From: Halieaceae bacterium
GTDB taxonomy: Bacteria; Pseudomonadota; Gammaproteobacteria; Pseudomonadales; Halieaceae
Direction of reading: 5' to 3'
Assembly (NCBI GenBank): GCA_011524755.1
Contig: WTJR01000165.1
Location: 21,168 to 61,358 of the forward strand
Length of the DNA stretch: 40,191 nt
This document shows, piece after piece, positions 7,817 through 16,704 of this stretch. The first letter of the stretch is position 1. Each line of letters begins with the position of its first letter. A program made the translations under genes and the position numbers. The notes below the pieces were generated by a model that did no database searches, was not told where the DNA came from, and saw nothing but the letters and a program-made list of their open reading frames with translations.

Positions 7817-8944
7817 ATGAGTCAGGCTTCACCCATCAAGCGCCGCAAGAGCCGTCAGATTATGGTTGGCACTGTGCCAGTGGGTGGTGACGCCCCGATC
7901 AGTGTTCAAAGTATGACTAATACCGAAACGCGTGATGTCGACGCTACTCTGGCGCAAATCAACGCCATCGCTGAGGCGGGCGCCGATATCGTGAGAGTGT
8001 CAGTGCCCAGCATGGACGCGGCTGAAGCTTTCAAGTTAATCCGCCAGCAGTCACCGGTACCACTCGTTGCCGACATTCATTTTGATCACAAGATTGCACT
8101 CAAAGTGGCTGAGTACGGTGTCGATTGTCTGCGAATTAACCCGGGCAATATCGGCAAAGAGCAAAAAGTTCGTGAAGTCATTGCTGCCTGCAAGGACAAG
8201 GGAATTCCCATTCGCATCGGTGTAAACGCCGGTTCGCTCGGAAAAGAGTTGATGCGAAAGTATCCCGAACCCACGTCAGAAGCATTGATCGAGTCTGCGC
8301 TGAAAAACGTCGATATTCTCGATCGCCATAACTTCCCGGACTTCAAGGTCAGTGTGAAGGCGTCCGAGGTCTTTATGGCCGTGGCGGCCTATCGCGGTCT
8401 AGCGCAGCAAATTGAACAGCCGTTGCACCTGGGCATCACTGAGGCGGGGGCTCTCCGCGGCGGGACCGTCAAGTCAGCCGTTGGTCTGGGCATGCTTCTT
8501 ATGGAAGGTATCGGGGATACCATGAGGGTCTCGCTGGCTGCTGACCCAGTTGAAGAGGTTAAGGTCGGCTTTGAGATCCTGAAAAGCCTGAAATTGCGTA
8601 CAAACGGTATTAATTTTGTCGCATGTCCCAGTTGTTCGCGCCAAAACTTTGATGTTATCGGTACAATGAACGAACTGGAGCGGCGATTGGAAGATATCCG
8701 GACGCCTATGGATGTGGCCGTTATTGGCTGCATCGTGAACGGACCGGGAGAAGCAAAGGAAGCTGACGTCGGTTTGACCGGGGCAACCCCCAGTAATTTG
8801 ATTTACCTCGATGGCGAACCTGATCACAAAGTGAGCAACACTGATTTCGTTGATCACTTGGAGTCTGTCATCCGTAAGCGAGCCGAGAACCTGGAAGCCC
8901 AGCGTGCTCGAGAAGAAGCTGAGATTATTTCCAGCAGTCACTAG
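7817..8944 (+). CDS. ispG: 4-hydroxy-3-methylbut-2-enyl diphosphate synthase IspG (GcpE)
   Basis: This is the penultimate enzyme of the MEP isoprenoid pathway, converting MEcPP to HMBPP. The 375-residue product has an N-terminal TIM barrel (QSMTNT at 31-36) and a C-terminal [4Fe-4S] domain with C270, C273 and C305 plus E312 in the GCIVNGPGE motif. It is another Fe-S client near the isc operon. rodZ, which normally precedes it, is absent; pilF ends 30 bases upstream. GGGGAA serves as ribosome binding site. Confidence 0.96.
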   Translation: MSQASPIKRRKSRQIMVGTVPVGGDAPISVQSMTNTETRDVDATLAQINAIAEAGADIVRVSVPSMDAAEAFKLIRQQSPVPLVADIHFDHKIALKVAEYGVDCLRINPGNIGKEQKVREVIAACKDKGIPIRIGVNAGSLGKELMRKYPEPTSEALIESALKNVDILDRHNFPDFKVSVKASEVFMAVAAYRGLAQQIEQPLHLGITEAGALRGGTVKSAVGLGMLLMEGIGDTMRVSLAADPVEEVKVGFEILKSLKLRTNGINFVACPSCSRQNFDVIGTMNELERRLEDIRTPMDVAVIGCIVNGPGEAKEADVGLTGATPSNLIYLDGEPDHKVSNTDFVDHLESVIRKRAENLEAQRAREEAEIISSSH

Positions 8945-8956
8945 GACAAACAGTTA

Positions 8957-10237
8957 ATGAGTCAGTACCGCGCTATTCGGGGAATGGTTGATGTTCTACC
9001 CGATGAGACACCGTTGTGGCAGATGCTGGAGCAAACTGCCCGTGATGTGTTGGCGGCGCACGGTTATGCCGAGATTCGCACCCCGATTGTTGAAAGTACG
9101 GAGTTATTTGCTCGGTCCATTGGTGAAGTGACCGACATTGTCGAGAAAGAGATGTATTCGTTTCCCGACAGGAATGACGAGAGTCTATCGCTGCGACCTG
9201 AAGGTACCGCGAGCACAGTTCGTGCGGCTGTTCAGCACAACCTAGTTCAATCGCCCCAGCGTGTCTGGTACATGGGTCCCATGTTCCGCTATGAGCGTCC
9301 GCAGAAAGGTCGGCAGCGCCAGTTTCATCAACTGGGCGTAGAGACGTTTGGTGTAGCGGGCCCGGAGCAAGATGCAGAGCTGTTACTGATGTGCCGACAG
9401 TGGTGGACGCGACTTGGCATCAACGACGTTTTGACCCTTGAGCTGAATACCATTGGAAGTCCCGAGGCGCGCGCTTCGTACAAAGCCGCATTAACGGACT
9501 ACCTCCGGGACCATTTTGATTCTTTGGATGAGGACAGTCAGCGCCGTTTGGACACCAATCCGTTACGGATTCTGGATAGTAAGTCGGCGACCACCCAGGC
9601 CATCCTGGACGATGCTCCCTCTATGGCGGAGTACTTGGATGAAGAATCCCAGCAACATCACGAACGACTGTGTCAGCTGCTGGATATGGCTGGATTGAAC
9701 TACACCCTCAATCCTCGTTTAGTTCGCGGGCTCGATTATTACAACAAGACAGTCTTTGAGTGGACAACCGACAAGCTGGGAGCACAGGCAACCGTCTGCG
9801 GTGGTGGGCGTTACGACATGATGGTGAGTCAGTTTGGTGGCAAAGCAACACCTGCGTCAGGGTTTGCAGCGGGACTGGAGCGTCTTGTCCTACTCATGCA
9901 AACGCTCAATCTTGATGCGATTGCTGCGCCCGATCTCTACATTGTGAGTTCTGACGAAAATGCCTTTGGCCAAGCGATGCTCGAGGCGGATAGAATACGC
10001 GCTGAATTTCCCGGGCTTGGTGTTGTCCAACACCTGGGCGGTGGCAGCTTCAAAAGCCAGTTTAAGCGAGCTGATAAAAGTGGTGCCGCATGGGCCATGG
10101 TGTTTGGTGCAGAGGAGATGGTCTCCGGCAAGGTGACCTTGAAACCTCTTCGGGCTAATGAAGAGCAAATGACTCTCTCGCGAGAGGAGTTGGATGTGTT
10201 TTTGGGTCAGTTGGAACAGCTGACGAATGAGTATTGA
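8957..10237 (+). CDS. hisS: Histidyl-tRNA synthetase
   Basis: This class II aminoacyl-tRNA synthetase charges tRNA-His. The 426-residue product shows motif 2 (MFRYERPQKGRQRQF), the LRPEGTAS segment, the histidine-binding RGLDYYNKTVFEW motif, and motif 3 (GFAAGLERL) before a C-terminal anticodon-binding domain. It starts 12 bases after ispG with an AGGAC ribosome binding site. The ispG-hisS-yfgM-bamB-der order is conserved in gammaproteobacteria. Confidence 0.97.
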   Translation: MSQYRAIRGMVDVLPDETPLWQMLEQTARDVLAAHGYAEIRTPIVESTELFARSIGEVTDIVEKEMYSFPDRNDESLSLRPEGTASTVRAAVQHNLVQSPQRVWYMGPMFRYERPQKGRQRQFHQLGVETFGVAGPEQDAELLLMCRQWWTRLGINDVLTLELNTIGSPEARASYKAALTDYLRDHFDSLDEDSQRRLDTNPLRILDSKSATTQAILDDAPSMAEYLDEESQQHHERLCQLLDMAGLNYTLNPRLVRGLDYYNKTVFEWTTDKLGAQATVCGGGRYDMMVSQFGGKATPASGFAAGLERLVLLMQTLNLDAIAAPDLYIVSSDENAFGQAMLEADRIRAEFPGLGVVQHLGGGSFKSQFKRADKSGAAWAMVFGAEEMVSGKVTLKPLRANEEQMTLSREELDVFLGQLEQLTNEY

Positions 10238-10247
10238 GGAGTAGGTA

Positions 10248-10913
10248 GTGGCTGATCATCTTCAAGAAGAAGAGCAGTTAGAGGCAATTTCCCAGTGGTG
10301 GCAGGAGAACCGTACGTCGGTCATTGCCGCCGTCGTGCTGACTTTGGGGGGCACCGTTGGCTGGTCGCAGTATGAGGGCTACACCAGCGAGAAGGCGGTC
10401 GCCGCGGCGAATACTTACGATGGCCTTTTACAGGAAAGAGAATCAGGTGAGTCTGCTGAAGAGCTGGCACTGATCAGTGCTGGCTTGCGAGAGACCCATG
10501 ACGGCGAGGCCTTCGCGGAGTTTGCCTCGCTACAGGTGGCTGCAGCGGCTGTGGAAGCGGGTGATTTGGTATTGGCTCGTGCTGAGCTTGAGTCGGTCAT
10601 GGCAACTGTAGAGTTAGATTCAACCTTGGGGCAGCTAGTGCAGTTGAGACTGGCTCGTGTCATGGCAGCCTCAGGTGACGAAGCTGCGGCAGTAGCGATT
10701 CTTGAGCAGGGCAGCAGTTCGTTTCCTGCAAGCTATGCGCAGGCGCTTGGTGATATCCATCTGGCGGCAGGAAGAGAGTCGGAGGCGTTGTTGGCTTATC
10801 AGTCGGCCCAGACCGAATCATTGGCGCTTGGCGGACAGCTCGGTCTTGTAGATCTCAAAGTGAGCGGACTATCGCTTCGCGATGCTGAAGATTCAATCGA
10901 GGATTCACAGTAA
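10248..10913 (+). CDS. yfgM: YfgM family inner membrane TPR protein
   Basis: YfgM is a SecYEG-associated, membrane-anchored protein thought to help pass clients to periplasmic chaperones. The 221-residue product has a short acidic cytosolic N-terminus, one membrane helix at about 24-41, and a periplasmic TPR-like domain. The GTG start has AGGAG upstream, and the stop overlaps the bamB start by one base (TAATG). The neighbourhood (hisS, bamB) fixes the assignment better than the fast-evolving sequence does. Confidence 0.88.
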   Translation: MADHLQEEEQLEAISQWWQENRTSVIAAVVLTLGGTVGWSQYEGYTSEKAVAAANTYDGLLQERESGESAEELALISAGLRETHDGEAFAEFASLQVAAAAVEAGDLVLARAELESVMATVELDSTLGQLVQLRLARVMAASGDEAAAVAILEQGSSSFPASYAQALGDIHLAAGRESEALLAYQSAQTESLALGGQLGLVDLKVSGLSLRDAEDSIEDSQ

Positions 10914-12085
10914 TGAAGTTGTTTCGGCTACTGACCACCAGCGTATTACTGCTCCTTATCAGTGGATGTAGCACGTTTCAGGAGTGGTTTGGTTCTGAGG
11001 AAGAGGACGCCACCGCGCCTGTTGAGCTTGAGCGCATTGATACAAAGGTCAAACTCAAAAAACAGTGGTCGACCAAGATTGGCGATGGTCAGGGTGACGG
11101 CTTCTACAAAATAACACCCACCTTAGTCGACGGTGTGCTCTACGTCGCCTCCAGTGATGGCGAGGTCGCGGCGATCAGTGCAGCTGACGGCGATCGGCTC
11201 TGGCGAGTAGAGTTGGAGCGTCCGCTGTCAGGTGGCGTTGGTTATCACGATCGAAGTCTTTATCTCGGTGGCGCTGACGGCTCTGTACTGCAGTTGTCGG
11301 CTAACGATGGTGTCGTGGAATGGGAAGCCGCTGTGTCGGGTGAGGTGCTTGCGGCACCCGCGGTCTCAGATGACTGGGTCATTGTGCAGACCTATGACGG
11401 CAAACTGCTCGGATTCCAGCCTGGCGCTGATGAGCCCGCATGGACATTTACGAGTGATGTACCGGTTCTTACATTACGCGGTACCTCAACCCCTATTTTA
11501 GTTGGGGATAATGCAATTGCCGGGTTTGGTGATGGCAAGGTTGTCGCTGTAGACGTCAACTCCGGAAACGTCTCGTGGGAGTCACGCATTGGCGTCCCTC
11601 AGGGCAGCTCAGAAATAGATCGTATCGTCGATATTGACGGTGCCATGACTCAGCAGGGTATTGAGCTTTTTGTTGCCAGTTATCAGGGGCGCGTCGCTGC
11701 GCTAGATAGCCGAACCGGGCGTAAACTCTGGCAGCAGAACGTTTCGTCAGTCACGGGTACACACGTGGGCTTTGGTAACGTCTATGTGGCCGACGTCGAC
11801 GGTACGCTGAGTGCGTTCCTGCGAACAGGTCAAGGTGTGCGGTGGCAAAACATTGAGCTCGGTTACCGGCAGTTGTCGCGACCGACTCCCGTCAGCAGCT
11901 ATGTAGCAACGGTAGATTTTGATGGGTATCTGCATCTTCTCTCGCAGGTAGATGGCCAAATTGTAGGTCGGACCAAGATCGGTGGCGATGCGGCACGGGC
12001 CGATATGATTGCCGATAGTGGGCGTCTGATTATCTTCGCCGATAACGGTCAGTTGCTCGCCTATGAGCTAGAGACCCTGGACTAA
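10913..12085 (+). CDS. bamB: Outer membrane assembly lipoprotein BamB
   Basis: BamB is the beta-propeller lipoprotein of the BAM complex that inserts outer membrane proteins. The 390-residue product has a signal peptide with lipobox ISGC (C19). PQQ-like blades follow, visible as repeated GxVxAxxxxxGxxxW units such as DGEVAAISAADGDRLWRVE and DGKLLGFQPGADEPAWTF. Its start overlaps the yfgM stop and der begins 6 bases after it, so the three are probably co-transcribed. Confidence 0.95.
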   Translation: MKLFRLLTTSVLLLLISGCSTFQEWFGSEEEDATAPVELERIDTKVKLKKQWSTKIGDGQGDGFYKITPTLVDGVLYVASSDGEVAAISAADGDRLWRVELERPLSGGVGYHDRSLYLGGADGSVLQLSANDGVVEWEAAVSGEVLAAPAVSDDWVIVQTYDGKLLGFQPGADEPAWTFTSDVPVLTLRGTSTPILVGDNAIAGFGDGKVVAVDVNSGNVSWESRIGVPQGSSEIDRIVDIDGAMTQQGIELFVASYQGRVAALDSRTGRKLWQQNVSSVTGTHVGFGNVYVADVDGTLSAFLRTGQGVRWQNIELGYRQLSRPTPVSSYVATVDFDGYLHLLSQVDGQIVGRTKIGGDAARADMIADSGRLIIFADNGQLLAYELETLD

Positions 12086-12091
12086 AAAGTC

Positions 12092-13510
12092 ATGCTTCCC
12101 GTCATTGCGTTGGTAGGACGCCCCAATGTAGGGAAGTCGACGCTGTTCAATCAGCTCACCAAGACCCGTGATGCGCTCGTTGCGGACTACTCTGGACTTA
12201 CCCGAGATCGAAAGTACGGTGAAGGGCGCTGTGATGAGCAGCGCTTTATGGTCATTGATACGGGTGGTATTACCGGAGAGGAAGAGGGTATTGATGCTGC
12301 AATGGCGGCTCAGTCATTGGCCGCAATTGACGAAGCTGACGTCGTTTTACTCATGGTTGACGGTCGCGCAGGTTTGCAGGTCGGTGATCAAAGTCTCGTC
12401 CGGTTGCTCCGAGAGCGCAACAAACCCTTCGAACTCGTGGTCAATAAAATTGATGGCGTGGGTGAAGATGTTGCCGCCAGTGATTTTCACAGCTTAGGTG
12501 TAGCCAAGCTGCACACCATCGCGGCCACCCACAACCGTGGTGTGCGGACAATGATTTCCGAGGTGATGGCCCCCTTTGGTGATACCGAGTCCGAAATAGA
12601 CGAGGGCGGATCAGGCATTCGTGTTGCGGTTGTAGGCAGGCCCAATGTGGGAAAGTCGACCTTGGTCAATCGCTTGTTGGGCGAGGACAGAGTGGTGGTC
12701 TTCGATCAGCCCGGGACAACGCGAGACAGCGTTTTCATTGAGTACGAACGCCACGGACATGCCTACACGCTAATTGACACGGCGGGGGTACGGCGGCGTA
12801 AGAATGTCAAAGAGACAGTAGAGAAATTTTCGATTGTCAAAACCCTCAAGGCCATCGACCAAGCAAACGTTGTGATTTTGTTGATGGATGCCCATGAAGG
12901 CGTGGTCGAACAGGATCTGCATCTGCTTGGTCAATGTATCGAGGCGGGTCGGGGCCTAGTGGTAGCGCTCAATAAATGGGATGGCATGGAGTCCGATGAA
13001 CGCGAGCGGGTGAAGGTTGAACTACAGCGCCGCCTGCTATTTGTCGACTATGCCGATATCCACTTTATATCGGCGCTGCACGGGACAGGTGTGGGTCATC
13101 TCTATGACTCTATTCACGGTGCATACGAGTCGGCTACGCGGAAACTGACGACGCCACGATTGACCCAACTGCTAGAGGATATTGTCTCTAGCCACCCACC
13201 GCCCGTTGTCGGTGGCCGACGTGTGAAGCTCCGGTACGCACATATGGGGGGACATAACCCACCGCGTATCGTCATTCACGGCAACTCGACCGATAATCTT
13301 CCGCAGAGTTACGTTCGGTATCTCGAGAACTCGTTTCGTCGGCACCTAGATTTATCAGGTACGCCTATACGTATTGAGTTGCGAACCGGCGATAACCCCT
13401 ATGCGGGGCGCCGTAACAAGCTGACAGAGCGTCAGGTCCAGCGTCGACGCCGCATGATGTCCCACATCAAGAAATCCGAGAAGAAGCGTAAGCAAAAGAA
13501 AACGCAATAA
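12092..13510 (+). CDS. der: Ribosome assembly GTPase Der (EngA)
   Basis: Der is an essential tandem-domain GTPase for 50S subunit maturation. The 472-residue product has two G domains, with P-loops at 9-16 (GRPNVGKS) and 182-190 (GRPNVGKST), NKID and NKWD motifs, and a C-terminal KH-like domain. A very basic tail (KKSEKKRKQKKTQ) ends the protein. It is the last gene of the conserved ispG-to-der block. No clear terminator hairpin follows before the aceA leader. Confidence 0.97.
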   Translation: MLPVIALVGRPNVGKSTLFNQLTKTRDALVADYSGLTRDRKYGEGRCDEQRFMVIDTGGITGEEEGIDAAMAAQSLAAIDEADVVLLMVDGRAGLQVGDQSLVRLLRERNKPFELVVNKIDGVGEDVAASDFHSLGVAKLHTIAATHNRGVRTMISEVMAPFGDTESEIDEGGSGIRVAVVGRPNVGKSTLVNRLLGEDRVVVFDQPGTTRDSVFIEYERHGHAYTLIDTAGVRRRKNVKETVEKFSIVKTLKAIDQANVVILLMDAHEGVVEQDLHLLGQCIEAGRGLVVALNKWDGMESDERERVKVELQRRLLFVDYADIHFISALHGTGVGHLYDSIHGAYESATRKLTTPRLTQLLEDIVSSHPPPVVGGRRVKLRYAHMGGHNPPRIVIHGNSTDNLPQSYVRYLENSFRRHLDLSGTPIRIELRTGDNPYAGRRNKLTERQVQRRRRMMSHIKKSEKKRKQKKTQ

Positions 13511-13647
13511 CCTCTGAGTTGGTCTGACACTCGCCCATATATTCAAGTAAATTATGAGCGAGATACAAACCATCTATTTCACAAATATAAGTAAGTAACC
13601 CATAGTTCGCCCATCAACGATGACACCGTATAGAGCGGGGGTGAACC
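13511..13647 (+). promoter_or_regulatory. AT-rich leader upstream of aceA
   Basis: This 137-base gap is clearly richer in A+T than its neighbours and probably holds the aceA promoter. The best -10 candidate is TATAAG (13586-13591), but the matching -35 (GATACA at 13562-13567) is poor, so the site may need an activator. GGGGGTG, 5 bases before the ATG at 13648, is the likely ribosome binding site. I see no hairpin or known operator. Confidence 0.4.
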
Positions 13648-15234
13648 ATGAGTAATTATCTAGAACAGGTTGAAAAACTGCAGGGCGTGGCAACAGCTGC
13701 CAATGGGGTTAATGCTGAGCATGCGGTTCGTATGCGCCTGCAGAACCAGTTTAAAACCGGTCTCGACGTGGCGAAGTACACGGCGGATATCATGCGCCGT
13801 GATATTGAGAACTATGAGGCAGATACCTCGCAGTACACTCAGTCGCTGGGCTGCTGGCATGGATTTATTGGCCAGCAGAAAATGATTGCCATCAAAAAGC
13901 ATTTCGGCGACACCAACCGACGCTACTTGTACCTCTCTGGCTGGATGATCGCTGCCCTGCGCTCAGAGTTTGGTCCTCTGCCAGATCAATCGATGCATGA
14001 GAAAACCTCAGTACCCGCTCTGATTGAGGAGCTGTATACGTTCTTGCGTCAGGCCGACGCGCGCGAGATGGGCGGTCTTTTCCGTCAACTCGATGCGGCA
14101 CGGGCGGCTAACAATGATGTCCAAGAGCGGGCGATCATCAACCAGATCGATAATTTTCAGACACACGTTGTTCCCATCATTGCCGATATTGATGCCGGCT
14201 TTGGTAACGAGGAAGCAACCTACCTTCTCGCCAAGAAGATGATCGAAGCGGGTGCTTGTGCCATTCAGATCGAAAATCAGGTGTCTGACGAAAAGCAGTG
14301 TGGCCACCAGGACGGCAAAGTTACGGTTCCACACGCTGACTTCCTCGCTAAGATTCGCGCGGTTCGCTATGCGTTCATCGAGTTGGGCGTAGAAAACGGC
14401 ATCATTGTCGCTCGCACGGACTCACTGGGTGCCGGCCTGACTAAGCAGATTGCTGTGACCAATGAGCCAGGCGATTTGGGTGATCAGTACAATAGTTTCC
14501 TTGACGGCGATGTCGTTCAAACTGCAGATGATTTGGCCAATGGCGACGTCGTTGTGAAGGCCAATGGTCAGCTGCTGCGTCCTAAGCGTCTCGCATCAGG
14601 TTTGTTCCGATTCAAGCCTAATACGGGAGAAGACCGCGTTGTTCTCGACTGCATTACCTCGCTACAGAATGGCGCCGACCTTCTGTGGATTGAGACCGAG
14701 AAGCCGCATGTGGGTCAGATTGCAGGCATGGTTAATCGTATTCGTGAGGTCGTTCCAAACGCGAAGCTGGTTTACAACAACAGCCCGTCGTTTAACTGGA
14801 CACTCAACTTCCGCCAGCAGGTTTTCGACTCATGGGCTGAAGAGGGGCAGGACGTGTCTGCCTACGCGCGTGATGAGCTCATGTCAGCCGAGTACGACGA
14901 GACTGATTTAGCGATCGAAGCTGACCGCAGAATTCAATCCTTCCAAGCCGATGCGGCGCGTGAGGCGGGTATCTTCCACCATTTGATTACCCTGCCGACC
15001 TACCACACGGCAGCACTGTCGACGGATAACTTGGCCAAAGAGTACTTTGGTGAGGCCGGGATGCTCGGCTACGTCGCAGGGGTCCAGCGTAAAGAAATTC
15101 GTCAGGGTATCGCCTGTGTGAAGCACCAGAACATGGCTGGTTCCGATATGGGCGATGACCACAAAGAGTACTTCTCTGGTGATGCGGCACTCAAAGCCGG
15201 TGGCGCTGACAACACCATGAATCAGTTTGGATAA
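13648..15234 (+). CDS. aceA: Isocitrate lyase (glyoxylate shunt)
   Basis: This enzyme splits isocitrate into succinate and glyoxylate, allowing growth on acetate and fatty acids. The 528-residue product is the longer, Pseudomonas-type isoform rather than the ~430-residue E. coli type. The catalytic cysteine is C218 in KQCGH, one residue different from the common KKCGH. The metal-binding stretch ADIDAGFGN lies at 179-187. The gene has its own AT-rich leader and a strong terminator. Malate synthase is not in the window. The fadD and maoC-like genes further on would supply acetyl-CoA. Confidence 0.96.
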   Translation: MSNYLEQVEKLQGVATAANGVNAEHAVRMRLQNQFKTGLDVAKYTADIMRRDIENYEADTSQYTQSLGCWHGFIGQQKMIAIKKHFGDTNRRYLYLSGWMIAALRSEFGPLPDQSMHEKTSVPALIEELYTFLRQADAREMGGLFRQLDAARAANNDVQERAIINQIDNFQTHVVPIIADIDAGFGNEEATYLLAKKMIEAGACAIQIENQVSDEKQCGHQDGKVTVPHADFLAKIRAVRYAFIELGVENGIIVARTDSLGAGLTKQIAVTNEPGDLGDQYNSFLDGDVVQTADDLANGDVVVKANGQLLRPKRLASGLFRFKPNTGEDRVVLDCITSLQNGADLLWIETEKPHVGQIAGMVNRIREVVPNAKLVYNNSPSFNWTLNFRQQVFDSWAEEGQDVSAYARDELMSAEYDETDLAIEADRRIQSFQADAAREAGIFHHLITLPTYHTAALSTDNLAKEYFGEAGMLGYVAGVQRKEIRQGIACVKHQNMAGSDMGDDHKEYFSGDAALKAGGADNTMNQFG

Positions 15235-15253
15235 TCACGCCCAGTGGTTCGCT

Positions 15254-15283
15254 AAGCCCAGTCATTCGACTGGGCTTTTTTTT
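15254..15283 (+). terminator. Rho-independent terminator after aceA
   Basis: A perfect 10-base-pair stem, AAGCCCAGTC (15254-15263) with GACTGGGCTT (15268-15277), has loop ATTC and runs directly into a T tract ending at 15283. It begins 20 bases after the aceA stop codon and isolates aceA from the following regulator gene. Confidence 0.92.
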
Positions 15284-15328
15284 GTTCTGCGTCTTGCCAA
15301 ACCCCGCTGACCGAAGCACAGTTCCAAA

Positions 15329-15877
15329 ATGAAATGGGAAAATATAGACGAACAAGTATGTTCCGTGGCTCGGGCGCTCTCTATTGTTGGAGAACGCTGG
15401 ACGCTCCTGATTATCAGAGATGCGTTCAAGGGGACCCGCCGCTTTGAGGGGTTCCATAAGAATCTGGGTGTCACTCGACACCGGCTTACCGAGCGACTCA
15501 ATTCATTGGTCGAGTCCGGTGTCATGACCAAAGTGCCCTACAGTCGGAATCCAGAGCGCTTCGAGTACCGTTTAACGCGCAAAGGACTGGGCCTTTACCC
15601 TGTTTTGATGAGTTTGAGTCAATGGGGCGATCAATGGTTGGCAGACGAAAATGGACCGCCCATGACTTATTGGCACAGTCGCTGCGCTCAGGACTGTGAG
15701 CCGATAATGGCGTGCAGTGAGTGTGGTGAGACCCTGAAGCCTGAAGAGGTCTCAGCGAAACTGGGAACCGAACTCACTCATTATGTGGCACACTTAAAAG
15801 ATCACGGGTTACCCATACCCAGTGATGCTGAATTACCGAAACGCGCAGGCGAATACCGAAAAACAAGGACGCGATAG
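15329..15877 (+). CDS. HxlR-type winged-helix transcriptional regulator with Cys-rich C-terminus
   Basis: HxlR-family proteins are MarR-like dimeric DNA-binding regulators, often with a redox- or ligand-sensing N-terminal cysteine. Here C11 sits at the family position (VCSVARALSIVGERWTLLI), followed by the winged helix to about residue 105. The 182-residue product is longer than most members. The added tail has C119, C123, C129 and C132 (Cx3C...CxxC), which looks like a zinc knuckle or redox switch. A class II aldolase gene follows after 11 bases on the same strand and is the most likely target. Confidence 0.88.
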   Translation: MKWENIDEQVCSVARALSIVGERWTLLIIRDAFKGTRRFEGFHKNLGVTRHRLTERLNSLVESGVMTKVPYSRNPERFEYRLTRKGLGLYPVLMSLSQWGDQWLADENGPPMTYWHSRCAQDCEPIMACSECGETLKPEEVSAKLGTELTHYVAHLKDHGLPIPSDAELPKRAGEYRKTRTR

Positions 15878-15888
15878 GAACCGAGCTT

Positions 15889-16674
15889 ATGAACCAGCAA
15901 GTCAACAATCTGATCATGAATGCCGATGAGAACATGGGGCAGGTAGAACGCAGCCCCATGGATGAACAGCTGTTTCGCAAGCAGCGTTTGGCCGCCGCTC
16001 TGCGGATTTTTGGTCGATTTGGGTTCGATGAGGGTGTAGCGGGGCACATTACCGTTCGGGACCCACTTGACCCCGAGACCTTTTGGGTTAATCCCATGGG
16101 GCGTTCATTCAAAATGATGCGCGTGTCCGATTTGATTCGCGTAGATCACGACGGAAATATTGTTGAGGGAAGCGGTATTCTGAATGGTGCCGCGTTTACG
16201 ATTCATAGCCAGATTCATGCAGCGCGTCCCGATGTGACAGCAGCGGCACACGCGCACTCTATCTACGGCAAAGCATGGGCTTCCCTTGGTCGTCTGCTGG
16301 ATCCGCTTACTCAGGATGCCTGCTCATTCTATGGTGATCACGCGCTGTTGGATGACTACACCGGTGTTGTCGTTGATATGGATGAGGGCGAACGACTCGC
16401 TCAGACCTTGGGTGATAAGAAAGCGATCATCCTAAAAAACCACGGACACCTGACAGTCGGCCAATCCGTTGAGGAGGCTACCTGGTGGTACGTCACTATG
16501 GAACGCACTTGTCAGGCTCAGTTGCTGGCAGAGGCAGCTGGCACACCTAAGCCTATCCCGCACGAGATGGCGGTTCATACGCAAAAGCAGGTCGGCAGTA
16601 CCTTGTCGGGTTGGTTCAGTGGTCAGCCGTTGTTCGATGTGATTCTCAGTGAGCAGCCGGACCTTCTAGACTGA
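15889..16674 (+). CDS. Class II aldolase/adducin family protein
   Basis: Members are zinc-dependent aldolases, epimerases or dehydratases on small sugars, and some have no known substrate. The 261-residue product has the zinc-binding histidines H121 and H123 (AHAHSIYG) and H185 (KNHGHLTVG). The strand order is typical of the fold. It is similar to the broad aldolase/adducin group rather than to fuculose- or ribulose-phosphate epimerases, so I give no substrate. It is probably co-transcribed with the HxlR-type regulator upstream. GGAACCGAG lies before the ATG. Confidence 0.85.
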   Translation: MNQQVNNLIMNADENMGQVERSPMDEQLFRKQRLAAALRIFGRFGFDEGVAGHITVRDPLDPETFWVNPMGRSFKMMRVSDLIRVDHDGNIVEGSGILNGAAFTIHSQIHAARPDVTAAAHAHSIYGKAWASLGRLLDPLTQDACSFYGDHALLDDYTGVVVDMDEGERLAQTLGDKKAIILKNHGHLTVGQSVEEATWWYVTMERTCQAQLLAEAAGTPKPIPHEMAVHTQKQVGSTLSGWFSGQPLFDVILSEQPDLLD

Positions 16675-16689
16675 GTAATACAAGCATCT

Positions 16690-16704
16690 GCCGCTTAGAG
16701 CGGC
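16690..16704 (-). other. Small hairpin at the convergent gene ends
   Basis: GCCGCT (16690-16695) and AGCGGC (16699-16704) can form a 6-base-pair stem. It lies between the class II aldolase stop and the stop of the convergent membrane protein gene and overlaps the latter stop. There is no T tract on either strand, so it is at best a weak transcription end or an RNA 3' protector. Confidence 0.3.

Noticed and set aside
8474..8941. Antisense open frame opposite ispG
   Set aside because: Overlaps the conserved Fe-S domain of ispG; no supporting signal.
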